Shown here: piece after piece, positions 16,737-25,049 of the stretch
How the letters are laid out: the number at the start of each line of letters is the position of its first letter
How positions within the stretch are numbered: position 1 is the first letter of the stretch
Source of the DNA: an uncultured Eggerthellaceae bacterium
GTDB taxonomy: Bacteria > Actinomycetota > Coriobacteriia > Coriobacteriales > Eggerthellaceae
Assembly: GCA_910588985.1 (NCBI GenBank)
Contig: CAJURO010000008.1
Location: forward strand, 15,020-79,019
DNA: 64,000 bases
Direction: 5' to 3'
The notes under the pieces: model-generated
The model's input: only the letters and a program-made list of their open reading frames with translations
Databases searched by the model: none
What the model was told of the DNA's origin: nothing
Position numbers and translations under genes: made by a program

Positions 16737-16803
16737 AAAAATGCTCCTCTATCAACTTGCACCCATGCAGTCGCTCCACACGACCGCGCGCTCTTTTTCG
16801 CAT

Positions 16804-17538
16804 ATGATATCGGATGTTGGAATCGAAGAACGCCTCGAGAAGCTGCTCTTCTCCATTTGGCGCTCAAATGAAGAGATCGAGACCGCAGAAGCTATGGACA
16901 AAAGCTCCTATGACCTGCATCAAGCCACGAGAGCCTCTGCAGCATTCGCCTTGCTTGCTGCGCTTTCCTTCTGCGTGGTAGATGCCATAAGCCTTGGCGG
17001 AAGCAGCCTCGATGCTCCATCCTTTCTCAATGGGGACGTCATGTTCCAAAGAGGCGGGTTGCTCGTTGGCGTAAGCGCGCTTACCGCACTCGTTGAAGAG
17101 CTCGTATTCCGCGGGATCGTCCTCTCCTTTCTTCTTCGTCACATGAGCAAAGCAAGGGCGCTCTGGCTTTCGGCGCTTGCATTCGCTCTTGTCCATGGGC
17201 TTCCGATCGGCATCAGCACTTCCACCCTCATCACCCTGTTGCCCTTTGTCTTTGCCTCCCTTGCCCTGAAGGTCATGCAGGCTTTGCTCTTTGGTGTTCT
17301 GATGGGACGCATCATCCTTGAAGGGGGATCTCTCTTGAGCGCCATCGCCATCCATGGCGCGTTCGACATCATCTACTTCGCTCCCTCTGTTCTCATCATG
17401 GGCGACTTCCCTGCCACCTATGCTCAGCTCAGTCCTGCAGAACTCCTTGGCACCTGCCTCTCCATCATCATCTTGGCCGTTCCGATCGTTACGCTTTTGA
17501 TGCAACGATCTCGCGCTTCTCGAAGCGAGCAGCTCTGA
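16804..17538 (+). CDS. CPBP-family intramembrane metalloprotease
   Basis: Membrane protein with about six hydrophobic segments. It shows the CPBP (Abi/CAAX-like) motifs: EELVFRG (Glu98, Glu99, Arg103), HGLPIGI and a final HGAFD histidine. Members cleave prenylated or peptide substrates in the membrane or act in immunity and bacteriocin self-protection. The start is uncertain; ATG 16804 and ATG 16894 are possible and neither has a good site. Starts further upstream would overlap the divergent phosphatase gene. Its stop overlaps the next start (TGATG), so it is translationally coupled to the transporter. Confidence 0.8.
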   Translation: MISDVGIEERLEKLLFSIWRSNEEIETAEAMDKSSYDLHQATRASAAFALLAALSFCVVDAISLGGSSLDAPSFLNGDVMFQRGGLLVGVSALTALVEELVFRGIVLSFLLRHMSKARALWLSALAFALVHGLPIGISTSTLITLLPFVFASLALKVMQALLFGVLMGRIILEGGSLLSAIAIHGAFDIIYFAPSVLIMGDFPATYAQLSPAELLGTCLSIIILAVPIVTLLMQRSRASRSEQL

Positions 17539-18974
17539 TGCACATGGCAAAGGAAGCGAAGAGGATCGTCATTGGATTGGCAGGAGCAGCGACGGGGGTG
17601 CTGTTCGTTGCTCTGGCGAGCATATTCGGCCTCTCAACCGACCTGAGCTTTCAAGCCATCTGCGCCCTTGGCATCCTTGCTTGCTGCATCATCTGGTGGG
17701 TTGCGAACATCTTCCCTGAATTCGTGACTGCGCTCATCATGTGCATCGCCTTCATCGGGCTCTGTCAAGTTCCGACCACTACCGTCTTCTCAGCATTCGC
17801 CTCTTCCACATGGTGGCTCCTCGTTGCCGCGTTCGCGCTCGGGTTCGGCATGCAAAGAAGCGGCCTTATGGCGCGCATGGCCGCTCGCATCCTTCGCGTC
17901 TTCCCGCGTACCTTCAAGATGCAGACAGCTGGCCTCATTGCCACAGGCACGCTGATCGGCCCCTTCATCCCTTCGCTCTCAGCGAAAGCGACGATGCTGG
18001 CACCTCTTTCGTTGAGCATCTCGGACGCGATGGGCTACGAGCGTCGCAGCCGACAAGCAACAGGGCTCTTCCTTGCGATGTTCACCGGTATCCGCACCGT
18101 AGGCCCTGCTGTCATCAGCGCCTCGATCATCGGTTATGGGCTTCTTGCGACCCTGCCTTCCGATGTTGCCGCGCAATTCGACATGCTGCACTGGTTCGCT
18201 TGCATGCTCCCGTGGTTCATATTCGTCATGGTGGCAAATTACCTTGCCCTTGTGATCCTCTTCGGTGACAAGCAAGCAAAAGGCAGCCCGCTTGATGCTT
18301 CAGCAGAAGAATCCCTTGCAACTGAAACCGCAAGCTCGATAGGTCCTATGACCAGGCAAGAGAGGGCAATGGCTGTCATCATGGTGCTCTGCATCGTCCT
18401 TTGGATAACAGAGCCTCTCCATGCCATTCCCTCCCATATCGTTGCCATCAGCGCGATGGTGCTCATGCTCATCTTCGGCGTCGTTGGCGTGAAGGACCTT
18501 CGTCAAGGCATCGCGTGGGAGTCGCTCATCTTCATCGGATGCGTCCTTGGGCTTGCAGAGGTGTTCGCGAAGCTCGGCATCGATTCGTGGATCATCGGCT
18601 CCTGCGAGGCAGCCTTCTCGTTGTTAGCGAACAACGCCTATCTCTTGGTGATAGGCATCTGTCTCATGACCATCCTCTTGCGCTTCATCATCGTCTCGGA
18701 AATGGCATACATCAACATCTTCATGGCATTCATCGTGCCCCTTGCGATCTCGTTCGGGATCAGCCCGTGGGTCATTGGAGTCTGCGTCTATGCGGTGGTG
18801 AACCCGTGGTTCGCGCTCTATCAGAATCCGATCTATCTGAGTGCCTACTATGCCACCGAAGGGAAGATGGCGAATCAGGCGCAATCGGCTGCTTACTGCG
18901 CGCTTTATCTTGCGATCTGCATATGCGGCCTTCTTATCAGCACCCCTCTCTGGCAAGCGCTTGGGCTGATATGA
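17538..18974 (+). CDS. DASS/SLC13-family anion:sodium symporter
   Basis: Polytopic inner-membrane transporter of 478 residues with about 12 hydrophobic segments arranged as two halves, a pattern typical of the divalent anion:Na+ symporter (SLC13) family. Characteristic elements are the SAFASSTWWLLVAAFALG and TGLFLAMFTGIRTVGPAV helices. Likely substrates are dicarboxylates, sulfate or similar anions; which one cannot be told. It starts within the stop codon of the CPBP gene (TGATG), so the two are one operon. Confidence 0.85.
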   Translation: MHMAKEAKRIVIGLAGAATGVLFVALASIFGLSTDLSFQAICALGILACCIIWWVANIFPEFVTALIMCIAFIGLCQVPTTTVFSAFASSTWWLLVAAFALGFGMQRSGLMARMAARILRVFPRTFKMQTAGLIATGTLIGPFIPSLSAKATMLAPLSLSISDAMGYERRSRQATGLFLAMFTGIRTVGPAVISASIIGYGLLATLPSDVAAQFDMLHWFACMLPWFIFVMVANYLALVILFGDKQAKGSPLDASAEESLATETASSIGPMTRQERAMAVIMVLCIVLWITEPLHAIPSHIVAISAMVLMLIFGVVGVKDLRQGIAWESLIFIGCVLGLAEVFAKLGIDSWIIGSCEAAFSLLANNAYLLVIGICLMTILLRFIIVSEMAYINIFMAFIVPLAISFGISPWVIGVCVYAVVNPWFALYQNPIYLSAYYATEGKMANQAQSAAYCALYLAICICGLLISTPLWQALGLI

Positions 18975-19040
18975 TGAAGGCAGCTGCATGCAAGGATCGC
19001 ACCAACAACATCATCTCCTCTTCGATCAAGAAGGTTCGTC

Positions 19041-19331
19041 ATGATAGACATACCGCTTCATAGGCAATTTGCGGGACAAGCGCGCCTGGTGAGGCTGCTC
19101 CTTTGGCGCATTGGTGACACCACCGATATAGAGACGTGCTTGGATATGGCGAAGAACGCCCATATGATCACTGATGATGACAAGGCATTCATCCGCGAAT
19201 GCCTTGCACGCGAAGAAGAGCATCGCAATCTATCGGGCGTGAACGAGACCGCAGGCATTCCCGTTGATGAGGAGACTATCCTTCGCTTGCGCCGCTGCGT
19301 GAACAAGCTCAACCAAGCAGACTCCGCCTGA
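19041..19331 (+). CDS. Hypothetical 96-residue protein
   Basis: A small soluble, mostly helical protein, MIDIPLHRQFAGQARLV at the N-terminus and RLRRCVNKLNQADSA at the C-terminus. No family recognised. AAGG lies about 8 bases before ATG 19041. It follows the symporter by 66 bp on the same strand, so it may be the last gene of that operon. The terminator stem begins inside its final codons. Confidence 0.65.
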   Translation: MIDIPLHRQFAGQARLVRLLLWRIGDTTDIETCLDMAKNAHMITDDDKAFIRECLAREEEHRNLSGVNETAGIPVDEETILRLRRCVNKLNQADSA

Positions 19332-19352
19332 TCTAAAGGCGAGGTCTGCTCT
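19316..19352 (+). terminator. Terminator after the 19041 gene
   Basis: AGCAGAC and CGCCT pair with AGGCG and GTCTGCT around a 2x2 internal loop and a 7-base apical loop, ending in CTT. The T run is weak. The following 111 bp (19353-19463) show no gene. Confidence 0.6.
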
Positions 19353-19463
19353 TGCATTCAAGCCAAGAGCCTATTAGTGGCATCACGTTCTTGGCACGTC
19401 ATCCGCTTCTTGCACTCAGCCTGTTGCCCACAGCACGCTCTCAGCCTGCTGTTCGCCCGTCTC

Positions 19464-20333
19464 TTACAGTGGATCAGCCTCGGATGCACGCAGGACCACA
19501 CAGCCGAAAGCTTCAGGCCCGCAATGCGAAGAGATGACGCATCCAGCCTGCCCCCAGCGGATCTCCTTGAACCCCGCCTCCTCAGCTTTGCGCGTGGCAA
19601 CTTCCCGTACCTTCTCTGGCAGACCCGTTGAGAACAAGAACAGCACCTGTTCCCTATCGAGCGGCTCTTCGGTGAAGAACTCGTCGAGGAACTGGCTGAC
19701 GATCTTCTTAAGGCTTCCGCGCAGCTTCTTCTTGACGACAAGCTTCCCCTCTTCGATCTCGATCACCGGGCGAATGTTGAGCATCTGGGCTGCCATGAAG
19801 CCAGCGTTCCCGAGCCTGCCACCCGCTTTCAAGAAAGAAAGGTCGTTCGGCACGAACCCAAGCCTGGTTCGATCGATCAGGTCGTGCGCATACGCGAGCG
19901 CTTGAGCCATCGTGACGTCTGGTTCATCGCGAACATAGCGCGCAACCTTCTCTGCGATCAGCCCGTAGGCCTGCGTGACCGTTTGCGTGTCAAGGCAGGT
20001 AATGCGCGGCTCGGTCTCTGATGCATCGAGCGCAGAGAGAAACGAACGGGTCAGATCGCTCGAAAGCGCCAGATGCAAGATCTCTGCATCAGCGTCCTCT
20101 TCAAGGATGCGATCGAATACCTGCGCGTAATCTGCCGGCGAGCAGGCGCTCGTCTTCGGCATGACCTTTTCCTCCGCAATGATCTGAAGCATGTCATCGG
20201 GCGCAATCTCGCCATCATCGAACGATACATCCCCAAGCGATAGATGAAACGGGATCACCTCGATCCCAAGCTCCTCGGCAACTTCAGGCAAGAGATCCGC
20301 GCCAGAATCAACCGTGATCTTGATTGTGCTCAT
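19464..20333 (-). CDS. DegV-family fatty-acid-binding protein
   Basis: DegV (FakB-like) proteins bind a fatty acid and present it to a FakA kinase. The 289-residue protein shows VDSGADLLPEVAEE at the N-terminus, KTSACSPADYAQVF and the lipid-contacting FLKAGGRLG segment, all family marks. No fakA lies in the window. It is divergent from the aldo/keto reductase, separated by 184 bp. Confidence 0.9.
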   Translation of the reverse strand: MSTIKITVDSGADLLPEVAEELGIEVIPFHLSLGDVSFDDGEIAPDDMLQIIAEEKVMPKTSACSPADYAQVFDRILEEDADAEILHLALSSDLTRSFLSALDASETEPRITCLDTQTVTQAYGLIAEKVARYVRDEPDVTMAQALAYAHDLIDRTRLGFVPNDLSFLKAGGRLGNAGFMAAQMLNIRPVIEIEEGKLVVKKKLRGSLKKIVSQFLDEFFTEEPLDREQVLFLFSTGLPEKVREVATRKAEEAGFKEIRWGQAGCVISSHCGPEAFGCVVLRASEADPL

Positions 20334-20517
20334 ATGCCTTCCTTAAAACATAGCCCAGCAAGGACATCCTCTGTGATCCTCCTATGTTCTCACACATCAG
20401 CCCCGATGAGAGATGCGGTTTGGCTTTCAAGCAGATATCGGCACTGTCGTGAGAGGTGAGGAACAGGTCATATCCCATGGTAGGATTTATAAAAACGAAG
20501 AGAGAAAGAGGGTGCGA

Positions 20518-21768
20518 ATGCTCACGAACGATTTTCTTGGCGACAGCGTTGCTCGCCTTGGATTCGGTGCGATGCGTCTTCCTGTCATCGATGATGACCA
20601 AGCGAAGATCGACCAAAAGCAGTTGGATAAAATGGTGGACGCCGCCATTGCGGCAGGTGTGAACTACTTCGACACCGCCTATCCCTATCATGGCAATAGG
20701 TCCGAAAGCGCGCTCGGCACCTCGCTTGCTCGCTATCCGCGCGAGAGCTTCTTCCTTGCCACAAAATATCCAGGGCATCAGATCGCTGACACCTATGACC
20801 CTGCATCCATCTTCGAAGAGCAGTTGTCGAACTGTGGGGTGGACTATTTCGACTTCTATCTACTCCACAACGTCTATGAAGCGTCGATCGAAACCTATAT
20901 GGACGAACGATGGGGCATCGTTGACTATTTCATCGAGCAGAAGAAAGCAGGGAGGATCCGTCACTTGGGCTTCTCAAGTCACGGGCGAGTGAAGAACCTT
21001 GCGGAGTTCCTGAACTATGGAGCACAAAGATATGCGAGGCTCGAAGCAGAAGACCCACAGACAGCAGCGCTCTTCTCAGGGAATAACATCATGGAGTTCT
21101 GTCAGATCCAACTGAACTACCTTGATTGGACCCTCCAGCGCGCGGCGGAGAAATGCGCGCTGCTTGAAGAGGCAGGCATCCCCGTGATCGTCATGGAGCC
21201 GCTTCGTGGCGGCAAGCTTGCTGACCTTGGCGAAGAGCAAAGATCGAAGCTCGAATCAGCAGAGGTGATGCGCGTGCCCGTAGAATGGTCGTTCCGCTGG
21301 CTTCAAAGCATCGAGAACGCAAAGGTCATCCTCTCTGGCATGTCCACCCTGCGACAAGTTGAGGAGAACTGCGCGCTGTTCCAAACCACCGATCCTCTTT
21401 CTGAAGCCGATGCCGCCCTCTTGATGGATGTTGCCGAGACATTGAAGAGCGGCGTGCCCTGCACCTCGTGCCGCTACTGCACAGACTCGTGTCCTCAAGG
21501 GATCGACATCCCTCTGATGCTCGCAACCTACAACGACTTGCAATTCCAAAGCAGCTTCACCATCTCCATGCAAATGGATGCGGTGCCTGAAGGACAGCGA
21601 GCAGCTGATTGCATCGACTGCCGCTCGTGCAGCAAGATGTGCCCGCAAGGAATAGATATCCCCCAAGCGCTCTCTGAGCTTGCCGAAGCGCTTGATGCCA
21701 TGCCCAAATGGGCCGACCTTTGCAAGCAGCGCGAAGAGGCAGCAGCACGGGCACGCAGCGAGGCGTAA
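20518..21768 (+). CDS. Aldo/keto reductase with C-terminal 4Fe-4S domain
   Basis: Fusion of an NAD(P)H-dependent aldo/keto reductase barrel (about residues 1-285; GFGAMRLP, NYFDTAYPYHG, YLLHNV) and a ferredoxin-like tail. The tail has CTSCRYCTDSCPQGIDIP near residue 315 and CIDCRSCSKMCPQGIDIP near 365, an architecture common in anaerobes. The substrate is unknown. The start is ATG 20518 with GAGGG five bases upstream. It stands alone, divergent from degV. Confidence 0.92.
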   Translation: MLTNDFLGDSVARLGFGAMRLPVIDDDQAKIDQKQLDKMVDAAIAAGVNYFDTAYPYHGNRSESALGTSLARYPRESFFLATKYPGHQIADTYDPASIFEEQLSNCGVDYFDFYLLHNVYEASIETYMDERWGIVDYFIEQKKAGRIRHLGFSSHGRVKNLAEFLNYGAQRYARLEAEDPQTAALFSGNNIMEFCQIQLNYLDWTLQRAAEKCALLEEAGIPVIVMEPLRGGKLADLGEEQRSKLESAEVMRVPVEWSFRWLQSIENAKVILSGMSTLRQVEENCALFQTTDPLSEADAALLMDVAETLKSGVPCTSCRYCTDSCPQGIDIPLMLATYNDLQFQSSFTISMQMDAVPEGQRAADCIDCRSCSKMCPQGIDIPQALSELAEALDAMPKWADLCKQREEAAARARSEA

Positions 21769-21836
21769 TGCCCTTCTCTCACAATACCAGTCTCGATAAT
21801 GCTTGAACTGTCTCCTGCTATCGAGCCCTCCGTCAC

Positions 21837-22856
21837 CTACGGCACCTGATCATAGGGCATGCAACGCTTCACTAAGAAGAAGATGCCAAGCACGATGAAC
21901 ATGATCATAGGCATCAGAAACGCTGTCACGATTGTTGCAATGCGAAATACATAGAAGAGCACTCGGTCAAGCAGCGAGCGTTCATGCGACTCGAAAGTCA
22001 TGCGCACGAAAGCTCCTCCTGGTGTTGAACCAGAATGCATCCAGGGAATAGCTATCTCTACAGCACAGAAAGCAAGAATGCTCATGACCGTAACGCAAAG
22101 GGCTGTTGTTTGGTCGACGCTAAGCCCGAAGAGGCGAAACGGCTCGCTGAATATGAGCTCGCTCGCAAGCGCCGCGATCATCCAAGGCATGAAAGCGATG
22201 AGGCCGATGATGCTCAAGTCGATCCACATGGCAACGCATCGACGTATGAATCCAGGGTGAAGGTTCACGAGCGGCTTCGCCGCTTCCTCTGCTGTTTGAC
22301 TGCCGAGAGCGCGAGCGCAAAGCCAACCAAGAATACCTCCGAGCGTATTGCAGATGACATCATCTACATCACAGCACCTGAATGCGTATGGATAAAGCCC
22401 GAAGAGCCCTGTCAGCTGAGCAGTCTCGATCAGCACTGAGACGCCGAGAGCGAACAAGGTTGCTGTAAGAAGACGCATGCGCAGAAGCCTGCCTGCAATG
22501 AATCCAAACGGCATGAAGAATACGATGTTGAACGCCAACTGGAATACAGCCTTGATCCCATCCTTGGCAATATCCCCTATGAAGCCAAACGGATTCCATT
22601 GCGGCAAAACCCCATAGGTAATGCCAAGACCGCTCTCTTCAGCAGGGAGCGGATATAAGGTAAAGCAGACAATCCCCAAGGCGTAGAGCACGGCAAGATA
22701 GGTAGCCACGATCCCTGTCGCTTTAAGACGACCATCGCGATGATAGAGATACGCCAAGATGGGCAATGTAAACGCGATGGAGAAGAACGGCCAGAGAAGA
22801 AGCGCCGCCTGAAAGTTGCTGCTATAGCTGGATATGAAGTTCCCGATCGCACCCAT
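21837..22856 (-). CDS. VanZ-like membrane protein with an RDD-like C-terminal region
   Basis: Predicted 339-residue integral membrane protein. The first half resembles VanZ (CFTLYPLPAEE, LAFNIVFFMPFGFIAG, ALGVSVLIETAQLTG and a DVDDVICNTLGG segment). The second half (about 205-339) has RRCVAMWIDLSIIG and a TPGGAFVRM-like segment, as in RDD proteins. VanZ proteins affect teicoplanin sensitivity in enterococci, but most homologues are uncharacterised. The start is ATG 22856 with AAGGG upstream. Confidence 0.8.
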   Translation of the reverse strand: MGAIGNFISSYSSNFQAALLLWPFFSIAFTLPILAYLYHRDGRLKATGIVATYLAVLYALGIVCFTLYPLPAEESGLGITYGVLPQWNPFGFIGDIAKDGIKAVFQLAFNIVFFMPFGFIAGRLLRMRLLTATLFALGVSVLIETAQLTGLFGLYPYAFRCCDVDDVICNTLGGILGWLCARALGSQTAEEAAKPLVNLHPGFIRRCVAMWIDLSIIGLIAFMPWMIAALASELIFSEPFRLFGLSVDQTTALCVTVMSILAFCAVEIAIPWMHSGSTPGGAFVRMTFESHERSLLDRVLFYVFRIATIVTAFLMPMIMFIVLGIFFLVKRCMPYDQVP

Positions 22857-23005
22857 TGCGTTATCCCTTGAGCAAAACCTGCCAACCACCCACATGCTGC
22901 ATGACAGCGCACCCTTCATGCAGCATCGAAAGGATAGCGCGTACGATCACGCAACGCAGCAAATATGACAGCATTGTAAGCAGGCCGTGCATCCACTGTG
23001 CAGGG

Positions 23006-23052
23006 TCAAGCTCGGTTAATCCAGCTTGGTTACCCAATGGAGAGCTCTATGA
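23006..23052. repeat. Possible relic of the palindrome family (joined outer ends)
   Basis: An imperfect palindrome containing GGTTAATCC, CCAGCTTGG and GGTTACCC resembles the outer-arm ends of copies B and D placed back to back with no interior. It lies in the gap between the VanZ gene and the adenine deaminase end (22857-23111), which otherwise holds no gene. Too short to be certain. Confidence 0.3.
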
Positions 23053-23111
23053 TGATGGAGGAATCTTTCGAGTCTCTTCGATCCCTCTCCGTTAGCCCTC
23101 TAATGCTGCGC

Positions 23112-24935
23112 TTATTCGCTCTCTGATTCCTCGATGATGAGATCAACGAACTGGAACGTTGTGCAATCAACGAGACCGCGATTCGTCAGGCGAAGCTCTG
23201 GGAGACAGGCCAACGGAATGAGCGCCATCGTCATGAATGGTGAGGGCATCGTGCAACCGATCTCAGCCCACGCTTGCTCGACACTATGCACCTTCTCGCT
23301 CATCTCAACAGCACCCAAATCATTCATAAGGCCCGCTATGGGAAGCTCGACCAATCCAAGAACCTCGCCATCGGCGACGACCACCATGCCACCACCACAC
23401 TTCGCGAGCGTGTTCGCTGCAAGCGCCATGTCCTCATCGTTCGTGCCAACCACGAGAAGATTATGCGCATCGTGCGCTACGGTGGAGGCCATTGCTCCAC
23501 GCTTGATGCCGAAGCCCTTTGTAAAGCCAACGCCTACAGTCCCTGTTTCATGATGGCGCTCAAACACGAACGTCTTCAGAACATCCTGACCAAGCTCGCT
23601 CTTGAGCTGTCCATCTTCTACCGTAAGGCCAACATGAGCCTCAAATGTGCCGACCTTTGCTGGAATGATCTCGATTGCCCGCACGTTCACCTGGTCTCCA
23701 TCTTGAGCGCCTTCTGGTGCGGAAACGATAAAATCATCAGGCGTGATCTCACGACCAAGATGCATTGAATGCGTAACCCACTCAGGGAATTGGAAGCGGG
23801 GATAGTCGAAGAGCGCCCGTCCGTTCTCCGCCACAATCTCCCCATCGATCATCATGCGCGTTACCTGCAGCGTATCGAGTCCATCAAGGAACACGATATC
23901 TGCGCACTTGCCTGGCGTGATGGAGCCCAGCTCATTATCCATACGGAAGCAGGTTGCCACGTTGATGGTCACCATTTGAATGGCTTCGATGACAGGGATG
24001 CCGCACTTCACAGCAATACGAAGGACATGGTCGAGATGCCCATCCTCAACGAGTGTATGCGGATGGGTGTCATCTGATACAAGATTCGCGAAACGCGTAT
24101 CGATATCGTTGTCGGTAATGGCATGGGCTAGTTCGGGAAGATCGTGCCATGCTGAACCATAGCGAAGCTGAGCATACTGCCCTAAACGCATCTTTGCGAG
24201 AGCATCTTCAGCCCGTGTTGACTCATGGCAACAACGAACGCCCGAAGCAATATAGGCATTCAATCCACGATCGGTCTCGGGAATAGAGTAGTGCCCGGTG
24301 ACGACCTTATCTGCCTTGAGCGTCTCAACAAGCTCACCATGAGCATGTTCGGTGCTATTCACAACGCCTACGAAATTCATCATCTCGCCAAGGCCGACAA
24401 CCCCATCCCAAGACATCGACTCAGCTATCTCCTGGGGCCCGATGAATGAGCCTGTATCCTCAAAGCCAGGAACAGCAGGTACGCATGAGGGGGTAGTGAC
24501 CATAGCTTTGAGCGGCGTGCGCTCAGCATCCTCCATCATAACCTTGACGCCCTCAAGACCAAGCACGTTGCAGATCTCATGAGGATCCCAATAGATACCG
24601 CTCGTACCATGAGGTACGACCGCGCGTGCATATTCACCTGCCCCCATCATCGAAGACTCAACATGAATATGCCCATCGAGGAAGCCTGGAGCGATGAAGA
24701 GCCCAGATGCATCGATAACATGCGTATGTTCACCAATGCAATGATCTGCATCTCCAACATAGGCGATACGTCCCTCAGCGATCGCAACATCGATGTGTTC
24801 CTGGATCTCGGCTGTGCAAACGTTCACGAGCTGCGCATCTTTGATGACAACGTCAGCGCTCCTGCGGCCTTCAGCCACATCGGCAAGCACACGTGTACAC
24901 TCCCAAAGCGGCTTCTTGCAGAAATGATTGATCAT
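23112..24935 (-). CDS. ade: Adenine deaminase
   Basis: Amidohydrolase converting adenine to hypoxanthine and ammonia for purine salvage; 607 residues, cytoplasmic. Metal-binding motif GFLDGHIHVESS, GTSGIYWDPHEI, and later SDDTHPHTLVEDGHLDH match the family. The C-terminal domain includes VAHDAHNLLVVGTND. The start is ATG 24935 with AGGAAGG upstream. It lies 114 bp downstream of the giant surface protein on the same strand, a neighbourhood that does not suggest a shared function. Confidence 0.95.
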   Translation of the reverse strand: MINHFCKKPLWECTRVLADVAEGRRSADVVIKDAQLVNVCTAEIQEHIDVAIAEGRIAYVGDADHCIGEHTHVIDASGLFIAPGFLDGHIHVESSMMGAGEYARAVVPHGTSGIYWDPHEICNVLGLEGVKVMMEDAERTPLKAMVTTPSCVPAVPGFEDTGSFIGPQEIAESMSWDGVVGLGEMMNFVGVVNSTEHAHGELVETLKADKVVTGHYSIPETDRGLNAYIASGVRCCHESTRAEDALAKMRLGQYAQLRYGSAWHDLPELAHAITDNDIDTRFANLVSDDTHPHTLVEDGHLDHVLRIAVKCGIPVIEAIQMVTINVATCFRMDNELGSITPGKCADIVFLDGLDTLQVTRMMIDGEIVAENGRALFDYPRFQFPEWVTHSMHLGREITPDDFIVSAPEGAQDGDQVNVRAIEIIPAKVGTFEAHVGLTVEDGQLKSELGQDVLKTFVFERHHETGTVGVGFTKGFGIKRGAMASTVAHDAHNLLVVGTNDEDMALAANTLAKCGGGMVVVADGEVLGLVELPIAGLMNDLGAVEMSEKVHSVEQAWAEIGCTMPSPFMTMALIPLACLPELRLTNRGLVDCTTFQFVDLIIEESESE

Positions 24936-25049
24936 GTCGATCCTTCCTGGTCTATTTTGCCTTTCCATACCACAGAGCAACCTTCAAGCGCACCGAATCG
25001 AGGAGCCGAAGCTTCTAACGCTTCTTTTAGCTCATGGAGCATGAAGCCG

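Noticed and set aside
16612..16803. Longer N-terminus for the CPBP protease
   Set aside because: The extra codons run antisense through the phosphatase gene and encode an Arg/Ser-rich stretch unlike the family.
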